From positions 1,984,001 through 2,048,000 of the forward strand of contig NZ_CP151767.2 in the NCBI RefSeq assembly GCF_038443705.2: 64,000 nt of DNA, in the 5' to 3' direction. Numbering within the stretch: the stretch's first letter is position 1; each line of letters opens with the position of its first letter. The translations under genes were made by a program, and so were the position numbers. This stretch comes from Yoonia sp. SS1-5 (GTDB lineage: Bacteria > Pseudomonadota > Alphaproteobacteria > Rhodobacterales > Rhodobacteraceae). The notes beneath the pieces are model-generated. The model made no database searches. It saw only the letters and a program-made list of their open reading frames with translations, and was not told the DNA's origin. Positions 51,619 through 60,694 of the stretch are shown here, piece by piece.

Positions 51619-53355
51619 TTGGAAGAAATCAGAAAAAAGGGCGAGGCCGAGCTGATCGCCGCTCGCCGCGAAAGCCGCCATTTGTACTGGATGGTGGCCA
51701 TCTTCAGCTTTTTCGTAAACCTGCTGATGCTGACCGGCCCGCTTTACATGCTGAACGTCTATGATCGTGTGCTCAGTTCACGCTCTTTCGAAACGCTGAT
51801 CGCACTGTCGGTATTGGTGGCCTTTCTCTACGCGGTGATGGGTGTGCTTGATTTTGTGCGCGGCCGTGTGATGGGCCGGGTTGGTGCCCGGTTTCAGGCC
51901 CGACTGGATCGCCGCGTGTTCAGCGCGGTGCTGAAAGCCACAACGCTAAACCGCGCCCCGCGCGAGGCTGCAACCGGCTTGCGTGATCTGGAAGCAACGC
52001 AGCGGCTGATCACCTCACCCGCCCTGATGGCTTTGTTCGATCTGCCATGGGCGCCCTTGTTTTTCTGGGGCATTTTCATTTTCCACCCGCTGATGGGGGT
52101 TCTGGCCCTTGTGGGTGCGACGATCCTGATCGGGGTCGCGATTTTCAACCAGCTGACAACAAAGAAGCCGTTGGAAGAGGCGAACGCAGCCTCTTTTGCG
52201 TCTGACCAACTGGGCAGCCAGATTCGCAGTGAAAGTGAAATGGTCCACTCGCTGGGGATGCGCAATGCATCCTTTGACCGGTGGCAGGTTGCCCGCGGCA
52301 AATCACTAGACTCGACCATTGGCGCAGCGGACGCATCTGGCACATTCACCGCATTGACCAAGTCGTTCCGCCTGTTCCTGCAATCCGCAATGCTGGGTCT
52401 TGGGGCCTATCTGGTGCTGATCAACGAACTCTCGCCGGGCGCGATGATTGCGGGTTCAATCCTTCTGGGCCGCGCCCTGGCCCCGATCGAGCTGCTTGTT
52501 GGCCAATGGGCGGTGTTCCAAAAGGGGCGCGAGGGATGGCGCAACCTTGGCATGCTTCTGGGCAGCGTCAGCGAGGAAGAGCAGCGGATGAACCTGCCCA
52601 AGCCCAAGGCCCGCCTGTTGGCGGATCAGGTCACGGTTGTCCCGCCGGGTGAAAAGCAGGCGTCGCTGCGTCTGATCAGCTTTGAGGTCAAACCGGGCCA
52701 GGCCGTGGGGGTCATCGGAACGTCTGGCGCCGGGAAATCGACCCTTGCCCGCGTTCTGACGGGTGTCTGGCAACCGGCTGGCGGGAAAATCCGTCTGGAC
52801 GGGGCCGCGCTTGACCAATACGACCCGGACGTTCTGGGCCAGCATATCGGCTACCTGCCCCAGCGGGTGATGCTGTTTGACGGCACGATCAAGGAAAACA
52901 TCGCCCGCATGTCGATGCAGCCCGATGACGCCGCCGTCGTTGCCGCAGCCAAGAAGGCGGCAGCCCATGAAATGATCCTGAAATTGCCCGACGGCTATGA
53001 CACGCGCGTTTCGGCCAATACGGGCCGCTTGTCAGGTGGACAGATCCAGCGGATTGGTCTGGCCCGCGCGATGTATGGCGATCCTGTGGTGCTGGTTCTG
53101 GATGAACCCAACTCCAACCTTGATAATGATGGCTCTGCCGCATTGAACAAGGCGATCAAGGCATTGAAAGCCGAGGGGCGGATCATCTTTATCATGGCAC
53201 ACCGTCCCGCCGCCATTCAGGAATGCGATCTTTTGCTGGTCATCGAGGCGGGGGCGCGCCGTGCCTTTGGCCCCAAGGACGAGGTGCTGTCCGAAATGGT
53301 CAAGAACCACACCGAAATCAAACGGAGTGCCGGCCAGACAGGAGGCGTGTCATGA
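51619..53355 (+). CDS. Type I secretion system permease/ATPase (PrtD family)
   Basis: 578 residues from TTG 51619, the only start that leaves the conserved N-terminus (EAELIAARRESRHLYWMVAIFSFFVNLLMLTGPLYMLNVYDRVL). Six membrane helices fill about 25-300; the ABC domain follows with Walker A GTSGAGKSTL near 370, signature LSGGQIQRIGLARA near 475, Walker B VLVLDEPNSNLDN and a switch His in MAHRP. PrtD-type exporters secrete RTX proteases and lipases. The adaptor gene overlaps by 4 bases. No TolC gene is in the window. The RTX protease at 18.3-19.6 kb is a candidate substrate. Confidence 0.92.
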   Translation: MEEIRKKGEAELIAARRESRHLYWMVAIFSFFVNLLMLTGPLYMLNVYDRVLSSRSFETLIALSVLVAFLYAVMGVLDFVRGRVMGRVGARFQARLDRRVFSAVLKATTLNRAPREAATGLRDLEATQRLITSPALMALFDLPWAPLFFWGIFIFHPLMGVLALVGATILIGVAIFNQLTTKKPLEEANAASFASDQLGSQIRSESEMVHSLGMRNASFDRWQVARGKSLDSTIGAADASGTFTALTKSFRLFLQSAMLGLGAYLVLINELSPGAMIAGSILLGRALAPIELLVGQWAVFQKGREGWRNLGMLLGSVSEEEQRMNLPKPKARLLADQVTVVPPGEKQASLRLISFEVKPGQAVGVIGTSGAGKSTLARVLTGVWQPAGGKIRLDGAALDQYDPDVLGQHIGYLPQRVMLFDGTIKENIARMSMQPDDAAVVAAAKKAAAHEMILKLPDGYDTRVSANTGRLSGGQIQRIGLARAMYGDPVVLVLDEPNSNLDNDGSAALNKAIKALKAEGRIIFIMAHRPAAIQECDLLLVIEAGARRAFGPKDEVLSEMVKNHTEIKRSAGQTGGVS

Positions 53356-54665
53356 AAAAGCCAAATGACCCCGCCGCAAAACGCTGGTCCGCCAGCCGCC
53401 ATTTGGCGTTTGGCATCGTCGCGCTGATCATCCTTGTGGGTGGTTTTGGCACATGGTCCGTGATGGCGCAGATTACCGGCGCTGTCATCACCAGTGGCCA
53501 GATCGAGGTCGACCGCAACAGACAGGTCGTGCAGCACCCCGATGGCGGCGTGGTCGAGGAAATCCTCGTCGATGAGGGTGATACCGTCGAAACGGGGGAT
53601 CTGCTGATCCGTCTTGATGCATCGGTACTGCGGTCCGAATTGGCGATTGTCGAAGGGCAGTTGTTCGAAATTCTGGCCCGCCGCGGCCGGTTGGAGGCCG
53701 AACGGGACGGGCTGGAAACACCTGCGTTTGATCCACTATTGCTGGACGCCGAGGATGAAGAGGCCGAAAAACTGGTCAGCGGGCAGGTCCGTCTGTTTGA
53801 GGCGCGCCTTGAATCAAGCGAGCGCGCGGTCGAACAATTGACCCAGCAGCGCGCCCAGATTGCCAGCCAGCTGACCGGGATCGCAGCCCAGCAAACCGCG
53901 CTCAAGACCCAACAGGACCTCATCACCCAAGAGCTGGCCGATCAGCAAAGCCTGCTTGATCGCGGCTTGGCGCAGGCCAGCCGGGTCCTGACCCTGCAGC
54001 GGGAAGAGGCCAGCCTTTTGGGCCGCGTCGGCGAGTTGACCGCGCAAGCTGCGCAGGCGCAGGAACGCATGACGGAAATCGAAATCCAGATCCTTGGCCT
54101 GTCATCCAGTCGCCGCGAAGAGGCGATCACGCGCCTGCGCGATCTGCAGTTCAACGAACTGGAATTGTCCGAACGGCGGCGCACGCTGACCCGTCAGCTG
54201 GATCGTCTGGATATTCGCGCACCTGTGTCCGGGATCGTCTATGGGCTGCAGGTCTTTGCAGAACAATCGGTGATCCGACCTGCTGATCCCGTGCTTTACC
54301 TGATCCCGCAAGACCGCCCACTGGTCATCGCCACGCAGGTACAGATCGTCGATATCGACCAGATTCACCTGGGCCAGGAAGTCACCTTGCGCTTTTCCGC
54401 ATTTGACCAGCGACGCACGCCGGAATTGAAAGGCGCGGTCACGTTGATTTCGGCCGATGCGTTTCAGAATGAGAATTCGGGCCTGTCCTACTACCGAGCC
54501 GAGGTGCAGTTGAACGAAGGCGAGGTGGGGCGCCTGCCGCAGGATATGACGCTGATCCCCGGTATGCCGGTCGAGGCGTTTGTCCGGACGGCAGACCGGA
54601 CCCCGATGGGATATCTGCTGAAACCGCTGGCTGATTATTTCGCAAAGGCATTCCGCGAGTCCTGA
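53352..54665 (+). CDS. HlyD-family type I secretion periplasmic adaptor
   Basis: 437 residues. GGAGG sits in front of ATG 53352, which overlaps the ATPase stop (ATGA). One membrane helix near 18-45 (HLAFGIVALIILVGGFGTWSVMAQ), a split lipoyl domain (HPDGGVVEEILVDEGDTVETGDLLIRLD and later APVSGIVYGLQVF), a long coiled coil (about 90-290) with many Gln/Glu/Leu heptads, and a beta-barrel C-terminus ending LADYFAKAFRES. It joins the inner-membrane ATPase to an outer-membrane TolC, encoded elsewhere. Confidence 0.93.
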   Translation: MKKPNDPAAKRWSASRHLAFGIVALIILVGGFGTWSVMAQITGAVITSGQIEVDRNRQVVQHPDGGVVEEILVDEGDTVETGDLLIRLDASVLRSELAIVEGQLFEILARRGRLEAERDGLETPAFDPLLLDAEDEEAEKLVSGQVRLFEARLESSERAVEQLTQQRAQIASQLTGIAAQQTALKTQQDLITQELADQQSLLDRGLAQASRVLTLQREEASLLGRVGELTAQAAQAQERMTEIEIQILGLSSSRREEAITRLRDLQFNELELSERRRTLTRQLDRLDIRAPVSGIVYGLQVFAEQSVIRPADPVLYLIPQDRPLVIATQVQIVDIDQIHLGQEVTLRFSAFDQRRTPELKGAVTLISADAFQNENSGLSYYRAEVQLNEGEVGRLPQDMTLIPGMPVEAFVRTADRTPMGYLLKPLADYFAKAFRES

Positions 54666-54718
54666 TTGCACCGCCCTGCGTTGCCCGCTAGCGTGCGCGC
54701 AAATGAACGGAGGATGCG

Positions 54719-55180
54719 ATGTCTGCGATTGAAACCAAACTGGCGGAACTAGGCGTTACCTTGCCCGACGCCCCCGCGCCTGCGGCAAACTATGTGCCTT
54801 ATGTGATCGTGGGCGATCTGGTCCATGTTTCGGGGCAGATTGCGGCCACTGCCGACGGGATGATCGTCGGCAAGCTGGGGGCGGATATGGATGCAGACGC
54901 GGGTGCAGCGGCGGCCAAGACCTGCGCAATCAGCCTGCTGGCGCAATTGAAAGCAGCCTGCGGCGGCGAGATTGATCGTCTGCAGCAGGTCGTCAAGCTG
55001 GTTGGCTTTGTCAACTCAACCCCGGATTTCGGAGACCAGCCCAAGGTGATCAATGGGGCCTCGGATTTCATGGTCGCGGCCCTCGGCGACAAGGGGCGGC
55101 ATGCCAGATCGGCCGTCAGCGCCGCCAGCCTGCCCTTCGGCGTCGCCGTCGAAATCGAAGCCATCTTCCAGATCGCATGA
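54719..55180 (+). CDS. RidA (YjgF/YER057c/UK114) family protein
   Basis: 153 residues. N-terminal MSAIETKLAELGVTLPDAPAPAANYVPYVIVGDLVHVSGQI and the KLVGFVNSTPDFGDQPKVINGASD and ARSAVSAASLPFGVAVEIEAIFQIA segments define the longer RidA subgroup. RidA members hydrolyse reactive enamine/imine intermediates of PLP enzymes; the Arg binding the carboxylate is present in HARSAVS. Its stop overlaps the ugpQ start by 4 bases. Confidence 0.9.
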   Translation: MSAIETKLAELGVTLPDAPAPAANYVPYVIVGDLVHVSGQIAATADGMIVGKLGADMDADAGAAAAKTCAISLLAQLKAACGGEIDRLQQVVKLVGFVNSTPDFGDQPKVINGASDFMVAALGDKGRHARSAVSAASLPFGVAVEIEAIFQIA

Positions 55181-55929
55181 GCCTGCCCGCCGCCTTCTTT
55201 GACCGCCCGCTTGCGCATCGTGCCTTGCATGACCGCAAGGCCGGTCGCGTCGAAAACAGCGTGAAGTCCATCGAGGCTGCGATTGCCGCCAATTATGGCA
55301 TCGAAATTGATGTGCAGTTGACCAGTGATGGCCACGCCATGGTGTTCCATGACGACATGCTTGACCGGCTTACCGCAGCGGCCGGACCCGTGCGCGACAA
55401 AACCCGCGCCGAGCTCGAAGAAATTGCCTTGTGGGACGATGGCGGAATGATCCCTGCCTTTGTGGATGTCTTGTCCATTGTTGCGGGCCGGGTGCCGTTG
55501 CTGGTCGAGATCAAGGATCAGGACGGTGCCATGGGGCCGAATATCGGCCCGTTGGAACAGGCCACCACGGACGCCCTGGCCGGATATACCGGCGATGTCG
55601 CGCTGATGTCTTTCAACCCGCATGCCGTCGCCCGCTGCGCGACGCTGGCACCAGATATCCCGCGCGGTATTGTCACCTCGAGCTATCTGGCCGAGTTCTG
55701 GCCAGAGGTTCCGGAGCAGGTCCGGGACAGGCTGCGTGATATTCCAGACTACGACCAGGTTGGCGCAAGCTTTATCAGTCACGAGGCGTCTGATCTGGAC
55801 AGGCCGCGCGTCGCGGCGCTGAAATCCCAAGGTGCTGCAATCCTGTGCTGGACCATCCGATCACCCGAGGCCGAAAAAGACGCCCGCCGGATCGTGGATA
55901 ATGTCACGTTTGAGGGATATCTGGCTTGA
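55177..55929 (+). CDS. ugpQ: Glycerophosphodiester phosphodiesterase family protein
   Basis: 250 residues. GDPD TIM-barrel: LAHRALHD near 10 (catalytic His), ENSVKSIEAAIAANYGIEIDVQLTSDGHAMVFHDDML with the metal-binding E-x-D and H-D near 35-62, VPLLVEIKD near 105 and ILCWTIRSPEAEKDARRI at the end. It splits glycerophosphodiesters to glycerol-3-phosphate and an alcohol. No signal peptide, so probably cytosolic. Coupled to ridA by overlap and followed by the COG3146 gene after 31 bases. Confidence 0.9.
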   Translation: MSLPAAFFDRPLAHRALHDRKAGRVENSVKSIEAAIAANYGIEIDVQLTSDGHAMVFHDDMLDRLTAAAGPVRDKTRAELEEIALWDDGGMIPAFVDVLSIVAGRVPLLVEIKDQDGAMGPNIGPLEQATTDALAGYTGDVALMSFNPHAVARCATLAPDIPRGIVTSSYLAEFWPEVPEQVRDRLRDIPDYDQVGASFISHEASDLDRPRVAALKSQGAAILCWTIRSPEAEKDARRIVDNVTFEGYLA

Positions 55930-55960
55930 CGGCGGGCAGCCGCCCCCCAAGTTGCACTGC

Positions 55961-57145
55961 ATGACAGACGCCGCCATTGAAATCACAGCCCATTCCGATC
56001 TGGGCGCGGTCGATCCCGCCGATTGGGATGCCTGCGCCTGCCCCGAGGCTGTTGATGGCAGGCCCTATGACCCGTTCACGACATATCGGTTTCTCAAGGC
56101 GTTGGAAGATAGCGGATCGGTTGGTCCCGGTTCCGGCTGGCACCCACGCTATCTGGTTGCCCACCAGCATGGGCAGGTCATTGCCGTCACCCCGCTTTAT
56201 GCAAAGGCGCATAGTCAGGGCGAATACATCTTTGACCATAACTGGGCGCATGCATTCGAAGGTGCCGGCGGGGAATATTACCCCAAACTGCAAATCGCAG
56301 TCCCGTTCACGCCCGCCACCGGGCGCCGGTTTCTGACCCGCCCGGGCGCCGAAACCATCGGCATGTCAGCCCTCGTTCAGGGTGCGGTGCAAATTGCCGC
56401 GGAAAACCAACTGTCATCAGTGCATGCCACATTTTGCACCGAGGCCGAGGCAATTGCCGGGCAGGAAATGGGATTGCTCGCCCGGATCGGGCAGCAATTT
56501 CATTGGGAAAACGCCGGATATGACGATTTTGATGCGTTTCTGGGTTCGTTATCGAGCCGGAAGCGCAAGAATATCCGCAAGGAACGCAATCAGGCCAATG
56601 CTTTCGGGGGCGAGATTATTGAGCTGACCGGCGATAAGATCGCGCCGGAACATTGGGATGCGTTCTGGCGGTTCTATCAGGACACCGGACATCGCAAATG
56701 GGGAAGCCCATATTTGACCCGCGATTTTTTCGATCAGGCACAGGAATATCTGCGCGATGACATGCTGCTGGTCCTGGCCATGCGCGACGGGCGGGCGGTG
56801 GCCGGGGCGTTGAACTTTATCGGGCGCGAAACCCTTTACGGGCGCTATTGGGGCTGTGTCGAACATCACCCCTGTCTGCATTTCGAGCTGTGCTATTATC
56901 GCGCGATTGATTATGCGATCCGCACCGGTATGGCGCGGGTCGAGGCAGGGGCGCAGGGCGAACACAAGCTTGCACGGGGCTACCTGCCCGTCACCACCCA
57001 TTCATTGCATTGGTTCGGCGACTCCGGTTTTCGGGATGCGGTGGGCAAATACCTGAAAGCTGAACGTAATGCCGTGGATCACGAAATCGAAGTTCTGACC
57101 AGCTATGGTCCTTTTCGCAAAACCGACATGGAGGAACAGCAATGA
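55961..57145 (+). CDS. GNAT-fold protein of the COG3146/DUF482 (peptidogalycan-like) family
   Basis: 394 residues from ATG 55961; the frame opens at 55832. Two GNAT-like halves as in FemABX-type enzymes: [78 protein letters not shown] and [33 protein letters not shown] are the conserved blocks of COG3146. The substrate is unproven; an aminoacyl or acyl transfer is likely from the fold. Stop overlaps phhB by 4 bases. Confidence 0.87.
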   Translation: MTDAAIEITAHSDLGAVDPADWDACACPEAVDGRPYDPFTTYRFLKALEDSGSVGPGSGWHPRYLVAHQHGQVIAVTPLYAKAHSQGEYIFDHNWAHAFEGAGGEYYPKLQIAVPFTPATGRRFLTRPGAETIGMSALVQGAVQIAAENQLSSVHATFCTEAEAIAGQEMGLLARIGQQFHWENAGYDDFDAFLGSLSSRKRKNIRKERNQANAFGGEIIELTGDKIAPEHWDAFWRFYQDTGHRKWGSPYLTRDFFDQAQEYLRDDMLLVLAMRDGRAVAGALNFIGRETLYGRYWGCVEHHPCLHFELCYYRAIDYAIRTGMARVEAGAQGEHKLARGYLPVTTHSLHWFGDSGFRDAVGKYLKAERNAVDHEIEVLTSYGPFRKTDMEEQQ

Positions 57146-57441
57146 CCGACAAACTTACCCCGGCCGAGCGCACGGAAATGATCGACCCGCTGCTGCAATC
57201 TGGCTGGCAATTACTGGACGGGCGCGACGCGATCCACAAAAGTTTTGTGTTCAAGAATTTTGTCGAGGCATTCGGCTTTATGACCCGGGCTGCCCTGTGG
57301 GCCGAAAAGTGGAACCACCACCCTGAATGGTCGAATGTCTACAAAACGGTCGAGGTCACCTTGACCACACATGACGCCGACGGTCTAAGCGCGCTCGACG
57401 CGAAACTTGGCGCGAAGATGGACACACTCGCAGGAGACTGA
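57142..57441 (+). CDS. phhB: Pterin-4a-carbinolamine dehydratase
   Basis: 99 residues, full length. Conserved motif [42 protein letters not shown] holds the His-His-Pro-Glu-Trp active site. It recycles 4a-hydroxytetrahydrobiopterin formed by aromatic amino-acid hydroxylases, but no phenylalanine hydroxylase gene is nearby; some homologues support molybdopterin or other pterin chemistry. Overlaps the preceding gene (ATGA) and is followed after one base by the channel gene. Confidence 0.95.
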   Translation: MTDKLTPAERTEMIDPLLQSGWQLLDGRDAIHKSFVFKNFVEAFGFMTRAALWAEKWNHHPEWSNVYKTVEVTLTTHDADGLSALDAKLGAKMDTLAGD

Positions 57442-57442
57442 C

Positions 57443-58291
57443 TTGGAAGACCTACTCAATACTGTGATTTGGAACGGTAAAACCGTTGGCGACCTGTTGT
57501 CGCCCGAGTTTCTGGCATCGGTTGTGGGCAGCGTGATCGCAGCCCTTTTCATCCTGTTCGTCGGCTTTGTCGTCGGGGGCTGGATTCGCAAGCGCCTGAT
57601 ACGCCTGGGCGAAAAGCACAAGCATCTTGATAAGACGCTGTTCAACTTTCTGGGCAACGTAGCCCGCTACGTCGTCATCGCCTTTGCGGTTCTGTTTGTC
57701 CTGAACACATTCGGGGTGCAGACCACGTCGGTCGTGGCGGTCATCGGTGCCGCAGGTCTGGCCATTGGTCTGGCGCTGCAGGGGACGTTGTCCAATGTTG
57801 CGGCGGGGGTGATGATCGTCTTTTTCCGCCCGGTCAAAATAGGTGATTTCGTCGAGGTGAACGGACAGATGGGCACGATCAAGGATGTGACCCTGAACTT
57901 TATCGAGCTTGCATCAATCGGGAACGTCCAGATCATCATCCCCAATTCGGCGGTCTGGGGAAATACGATTGTCAATTATTCCAGCTACCCGACCCGCCGG
58001 GCGGAATGGACATTTGGCGTCGGCTACGGGGCGAACCTGAAACAGGCCGAAGACGTCATTCGCGATACGATCATGGCTGACGAGCGGTCCAAGACCGAAC
58101 CGGAGCCGTTCATTCAGGTCAACAACCTCAATGACAGTTCCGTGGATTTTCTGGTGCGTGTCTGGTGCGATGCGGCTGATTACTTCGCGTATCAGGCTGA
58201 TATGAAACGCAAGGTCAAAGAGGCGCTGGATAGCGCGGGCGTCGATATCCCCTTCCCCACGCGGACAATCCTGCAGGCGGCGGCCGAATAA
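57443..58291 (+). CDS. Small-conductance mechanosensitive channel (MscS family)
   Basis: 282 residues from TTG 57443, with GGAG six bases upstream; the longer frame from 57407 would run inside phhB. Three membrane helices (about 22-45, 68-90, 95-118), the last being the pore helix GAAGLAIGLALQGTLSNVAAGVMIV, then the beta domain (RPVKIGDFVEVNGQMGTIKDVTLNFIEL) and alpha/beta C-terminus. It releases osmolytes on hypo-osmotic shock; the second mechanosensitive channel in the window after mscL. Confidence 0.93.
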   Translation: MEDLLNTVIWNGKTVGDLLSPEFLASVVGSVIAALFILFVGFVVGGWIRKRLIRLGEKHKHLDKTLFNFLGNVARYVVIAFAVLFVLNTFGVQTTSVVAVIGAAGLAIGLALQGTLSNVAAGVMIVFFRPVKIGDFVEVNGQMGTIKDVTLNFIELASIGNVQIIIPNSAVWGNTIVNYSSYPTRRAEWTFGVGYGANLKQAEDVIRDTIMADERSKTEPEPFIQVNNLNDSSVDFLVRVWCDAADYFAYQADMKRKVKEALDSAGVDIPFPTRTILQAAAE

Positions 58292-58318
58292 CAAAAAGGC
58301 GGCGCATCTTGCGCCGCC
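58292..58318 (-). terminator. Rho-independent terminator of the peroxiredoxin gene
   Basis: GGCGGCGCA (58298-58306) pairs with TGCGCCGCC (58310-58318) around three bases; on the minus strand a TTTTT follows. It lies 27 bases after the peroxiredoxin stop and may also stop transcription from the channel gene. Confidence 0.9.
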
Positions 58319-58345
58319 CCTACCCGCCCGATCTGGCCGGCGTGC

Positions 58346-58837
58346 CTATTCCATGGCTTCCAGTAACGTCTCGCCCGCTGAAATCTCACATTCGCCGGGG
58401 TTCGATTCTGCATTCAGAATTTTCACCTCGCCATTTTCAACCAGCATCGAATAGCGCTTGGATCGGTTGACGAAACCAACGGGCGACGCGGTAAAGTTCA
58501 TGCCGATAGCCGTGGTGAACTGGCTTTCCGCATCGGCCAGCATCGTGATGCCCACATCATTGGCGCGGGTCGAATCGCCCCAGGCCTTCATTACAAACGG
58601 ATCATTGACCGACACGCAGATGATCTCTTGCACGCCCTTCTCTTTGAAGTCGTCAAAGGTGATCATGAAGCTTGGCACATGGGCGGTCGAACAGGTGCCG
58701 GTAAATGCCCCGGGCAGGCCGAAAATTACGACTTTGCGGTCCTTGATCTTGTCGGCCATCGACACCTGCCGGGGGCCGTCTTCGCCCATTTGCAGCAGTG
58801 TTGCGTCAGGTACCGTATCACCCGTCTTAATTGTCAT
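58346..58837 (-). CDS. Peroxiredoxin (Prx5/PMP20 type)
   Basis: 163 residues. The peroxidatic Cys lies in LPGAFTGTCSTAHVPSF near 49; a further Cys in GECEIS near the C-terminus may act in resolution. The family reduces hydrogen peroxide and organic peroxides with glutathione or thioredoxin in the cytosol. Monocistronic with its own terminator; divergent from the flavoprotein gene, with 88 bases between starts. Confidence 0.95.
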   Translation of the reverse strand: MTIKTGDTVPDATLLQMGEDGPRQVSMADKIKDRKVVIFGLPGAFTGTCSTAHVPSFMITFDDFKEKGVQEIICVSVNDPFVMKAWGDSTRANDVGITMLADAESQFTTAIGMNFTASPVGFVNRSKRYSMLVENGEVKILNAESNPGECEISAGETLLEAME

Positions 58838-58925
58838 AGTCTTCCCCCGGTTCGCAATTGTATCTCTTGACCACTCGCATATAGAGTTTTGTTCAGCAAG
58901 GGACCAGCTTTCAAAGGGATCAGTG

Positions 58926-60140
58926 ATGAACCATGTTGTCGTCGTGGGTGCCGGACAGGCTGGTGCAGCACTTGTCGCCCGGCTGCGGACCGAAGGGTTT
59001 ACCGGGCAGATTACGCTGATTGGTGCGGAAAAAGTGCCCCCTTATCAACGCCCGCCCCTGTCCAAGGCCTATTTGCTGGGCGATATGACGCAAGAGCGGC
59101 TGTATCTGCGCCCACCGGCGTTTTATGCCGATCAGGACATTAAACTGCGGCTGGACGTGTCTGTTACCGCAATTGATCCGGCGGCGAAGACCCTCACATT
59201 GTCGGATGCGCAGGTATTGCACTACGATCAGCTGGCGCTGACGACAGGCGCAGAGCCGCACAGATTGCCGGCAAAGATCGGTGGCGCGCTTGGCAATGTG
59301 TTCACGATGCGGGATCTCGCAGATGCGGACGCAATCGCCCCGGCATTCGCGCCGGGCCGCAAGGTGCTGATCGTTGGTGGCGGCTATATCGGGCTGGAAG
59401 CGGCCGCCGTCGCATCCAAGCGTGGGCTTGACGTGACACTGGTCGAAATGGCGGACCGTATTCTGCAACGCGTCGCGGCGCCTGAAACCTCTGACTATTT
59501 CCGGGCGCTGCATCAATCCCACGGCGTCCGCATCCTTGAAGGGACCGGCCTGAAGGAATTGCGCGGCAATGATACCGTAACAGGCGCTGTCCTGACAGAT
59601 GGGACCGAGATCGCGGTCGATTTTGTCGTCGTGGGCGTCGGCGTGAAACCTGCAACAGCACTGGCCGAGGCCGCCGGGCTGGAGGTCAGCAACGGCATTA
59701 CCACCGACGATTTCGGGCGCAGCTCTGATCCGCATATCTGGGCGGCGGGGGATTGCGCGTCATGTTTGTTCGAAGGCGAACGCATCCGCATCGAGAGTGT
59801 CGGCAACGCCATTGCCCAGGCCGAGGCGGTTGCGTGCAACATCCTTGGTGCCAACAGCCCCTATCAGCCCAAACCATGGTTCTGGTCGGATCAGTACGAC
59901 TGCAAGCTGCAGATCGCGGGCCTCAATCTGGGCTATACGGATGTCTACATGCGCAAGGGTGACGCGCCGGGCGTGCAATCAAACTGGTATTTCAACGGCC
60001 CCCGGCTAATCGCGGTGGATGCCATGAACGACCCGCGCAACTACATGATTGGCAAACGACTGATCGAAGCCGGGCGGAGCCCCGCCCCCGCGGCCCTTGT
60101 TGATCCGGCGACCGATATGAAGGCACTTTTGCGGGCGTGA
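58926..60140 (+). CDS. FAD-dependent ferredoxin/rubredoxin-reductase-like oxidoreductase
   Basis: 404 residues from ATG 58926; the frame opens far upstream over the peroxiredoxin gene. FAD loop VVGAGQAGAALVARLR at 5-20, PPYQRPPLSKAYL, NAD loop IVGGGYIGLEAAAVA near 147-160, and IWAAGDCAS near 270 with the reductase C-terminal domain after it. It resembles putidaredoxin- and rhodocoxin-reductase-type enzymes that pass electrons from NADH to a ferredoxin. No ferredoxin or P450 gene is adjacent. Stop overlaps the rsmD GTG (GTGA). Confidence 0.92.
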   Translation: MNHVVVVGAGQAGAALVARLRTEGFTGQITLIGAEKVPPYQRPPLSKAYLLGDMTQERLYLRPPAFYADQDIKLRLDVSVTAIDPAAKTLTLSDAQVLHYDQLALTTGAEPHRLPAKIGGALGNVFTMRDLADADAIAPAFAPGRKVLIVGGGYIGLEAAAVASKRGLDVTLVEMADRILQRVAAPETSDYFRALHQSHGVRILEGTGLKELRGNDTVTGAVLTDGTEIAVDFVVVGVGVKPATALAEAAGLEVSNGITTDDFGRSSDPHIWAAGDCASCLFEGERIRIESVGNAIAQAEAVACNILGANSPYQPKPWFWSDQYDCKLQIAGLNLGYTDVYMRKGDAPGVQSNWYFNGPRLIAVDAMNDPRNYMIGKRLIEAGRSPAPAALVDPATDMKALLRA

Positions 60141-60694
60141 GGATCATCGGGGGCATTCACCGCGGCACGACACTGACCGAGGTCGGCAAAGGCGACGCGG
60201 CGGCGCATTTGCGCCCCACAACCGACCGGGTTCGCGAAAACCTGTTCAACATGCTTGATGGTGGGCGTTTTGGCGATCCCGTCCGCGAAGCACGGGTGCT
60301 TGATCTGTTTGCCGGAACCGGTGTTCTGGGGCTCGAGGCATTGTCGCGCGGCGCGGCCCATGCGACCTTTGTCGATAGCAGCCGAGCCGCCCAGAAACTG
60401 ATCCGCGCAAATATCGCAAAACTGCGCAGGCAGGCAGACACGACATTGATCAGCGCTGATATCGAAAAGCTACCGGCAGGCGATGCGTGTGATCTGATCT
60501 TTCTCGATCCGCCCTACGCGATGAATATGGGCCAGGCGGCCCTGCAAATAGCCCTGACGCAAGGGTGGATCGCACCGCAGGCCATTATCGTCTGGGAAGA
60601 GGCCAGCGCGCAGATCGCACCACCCGGATTTACGCAACTCGATCAGCGCCGTTATGGCAGTACCTGGATAAATGTGATGCGCCATGACCCCTGA
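60137..60694 (+). CDS. rsmD: 16S rRNA (guanine(966)-N(2))-methyltransferase
   Basis: 185 residues from GTG 60137, overlapping the previous stop by 4 bases. RIIGGIHRGTTL at the start, PTTDRVRENLFNML, SAM loop VLDLFAGTGVLGLEALSRGA near 53-72 and the N6/N2-methylase motif FLDPPYAMN near 123. Full length. It methylates G966 of 16S rRNA during small-subunit assembly. The HAD gene overlaps its end by 11 bases. Confidence 0.95.
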   Translation: MRIIGGIHRGTTLTEVGKGDAAAHLRPTTDRVRENLFNMLDGGRFGDPVREARVLDLFAGTGVLGLEALSRGAAHATFVDSSRAAQKLIRANIAKLRRQADTTLISADIEKLPAGDACDLIFLDPPYAMNMGQAALQIALTQGWIAPQAIIVWEEASAQIAPPGFTQLDQRRYGSTWINVMRHDP

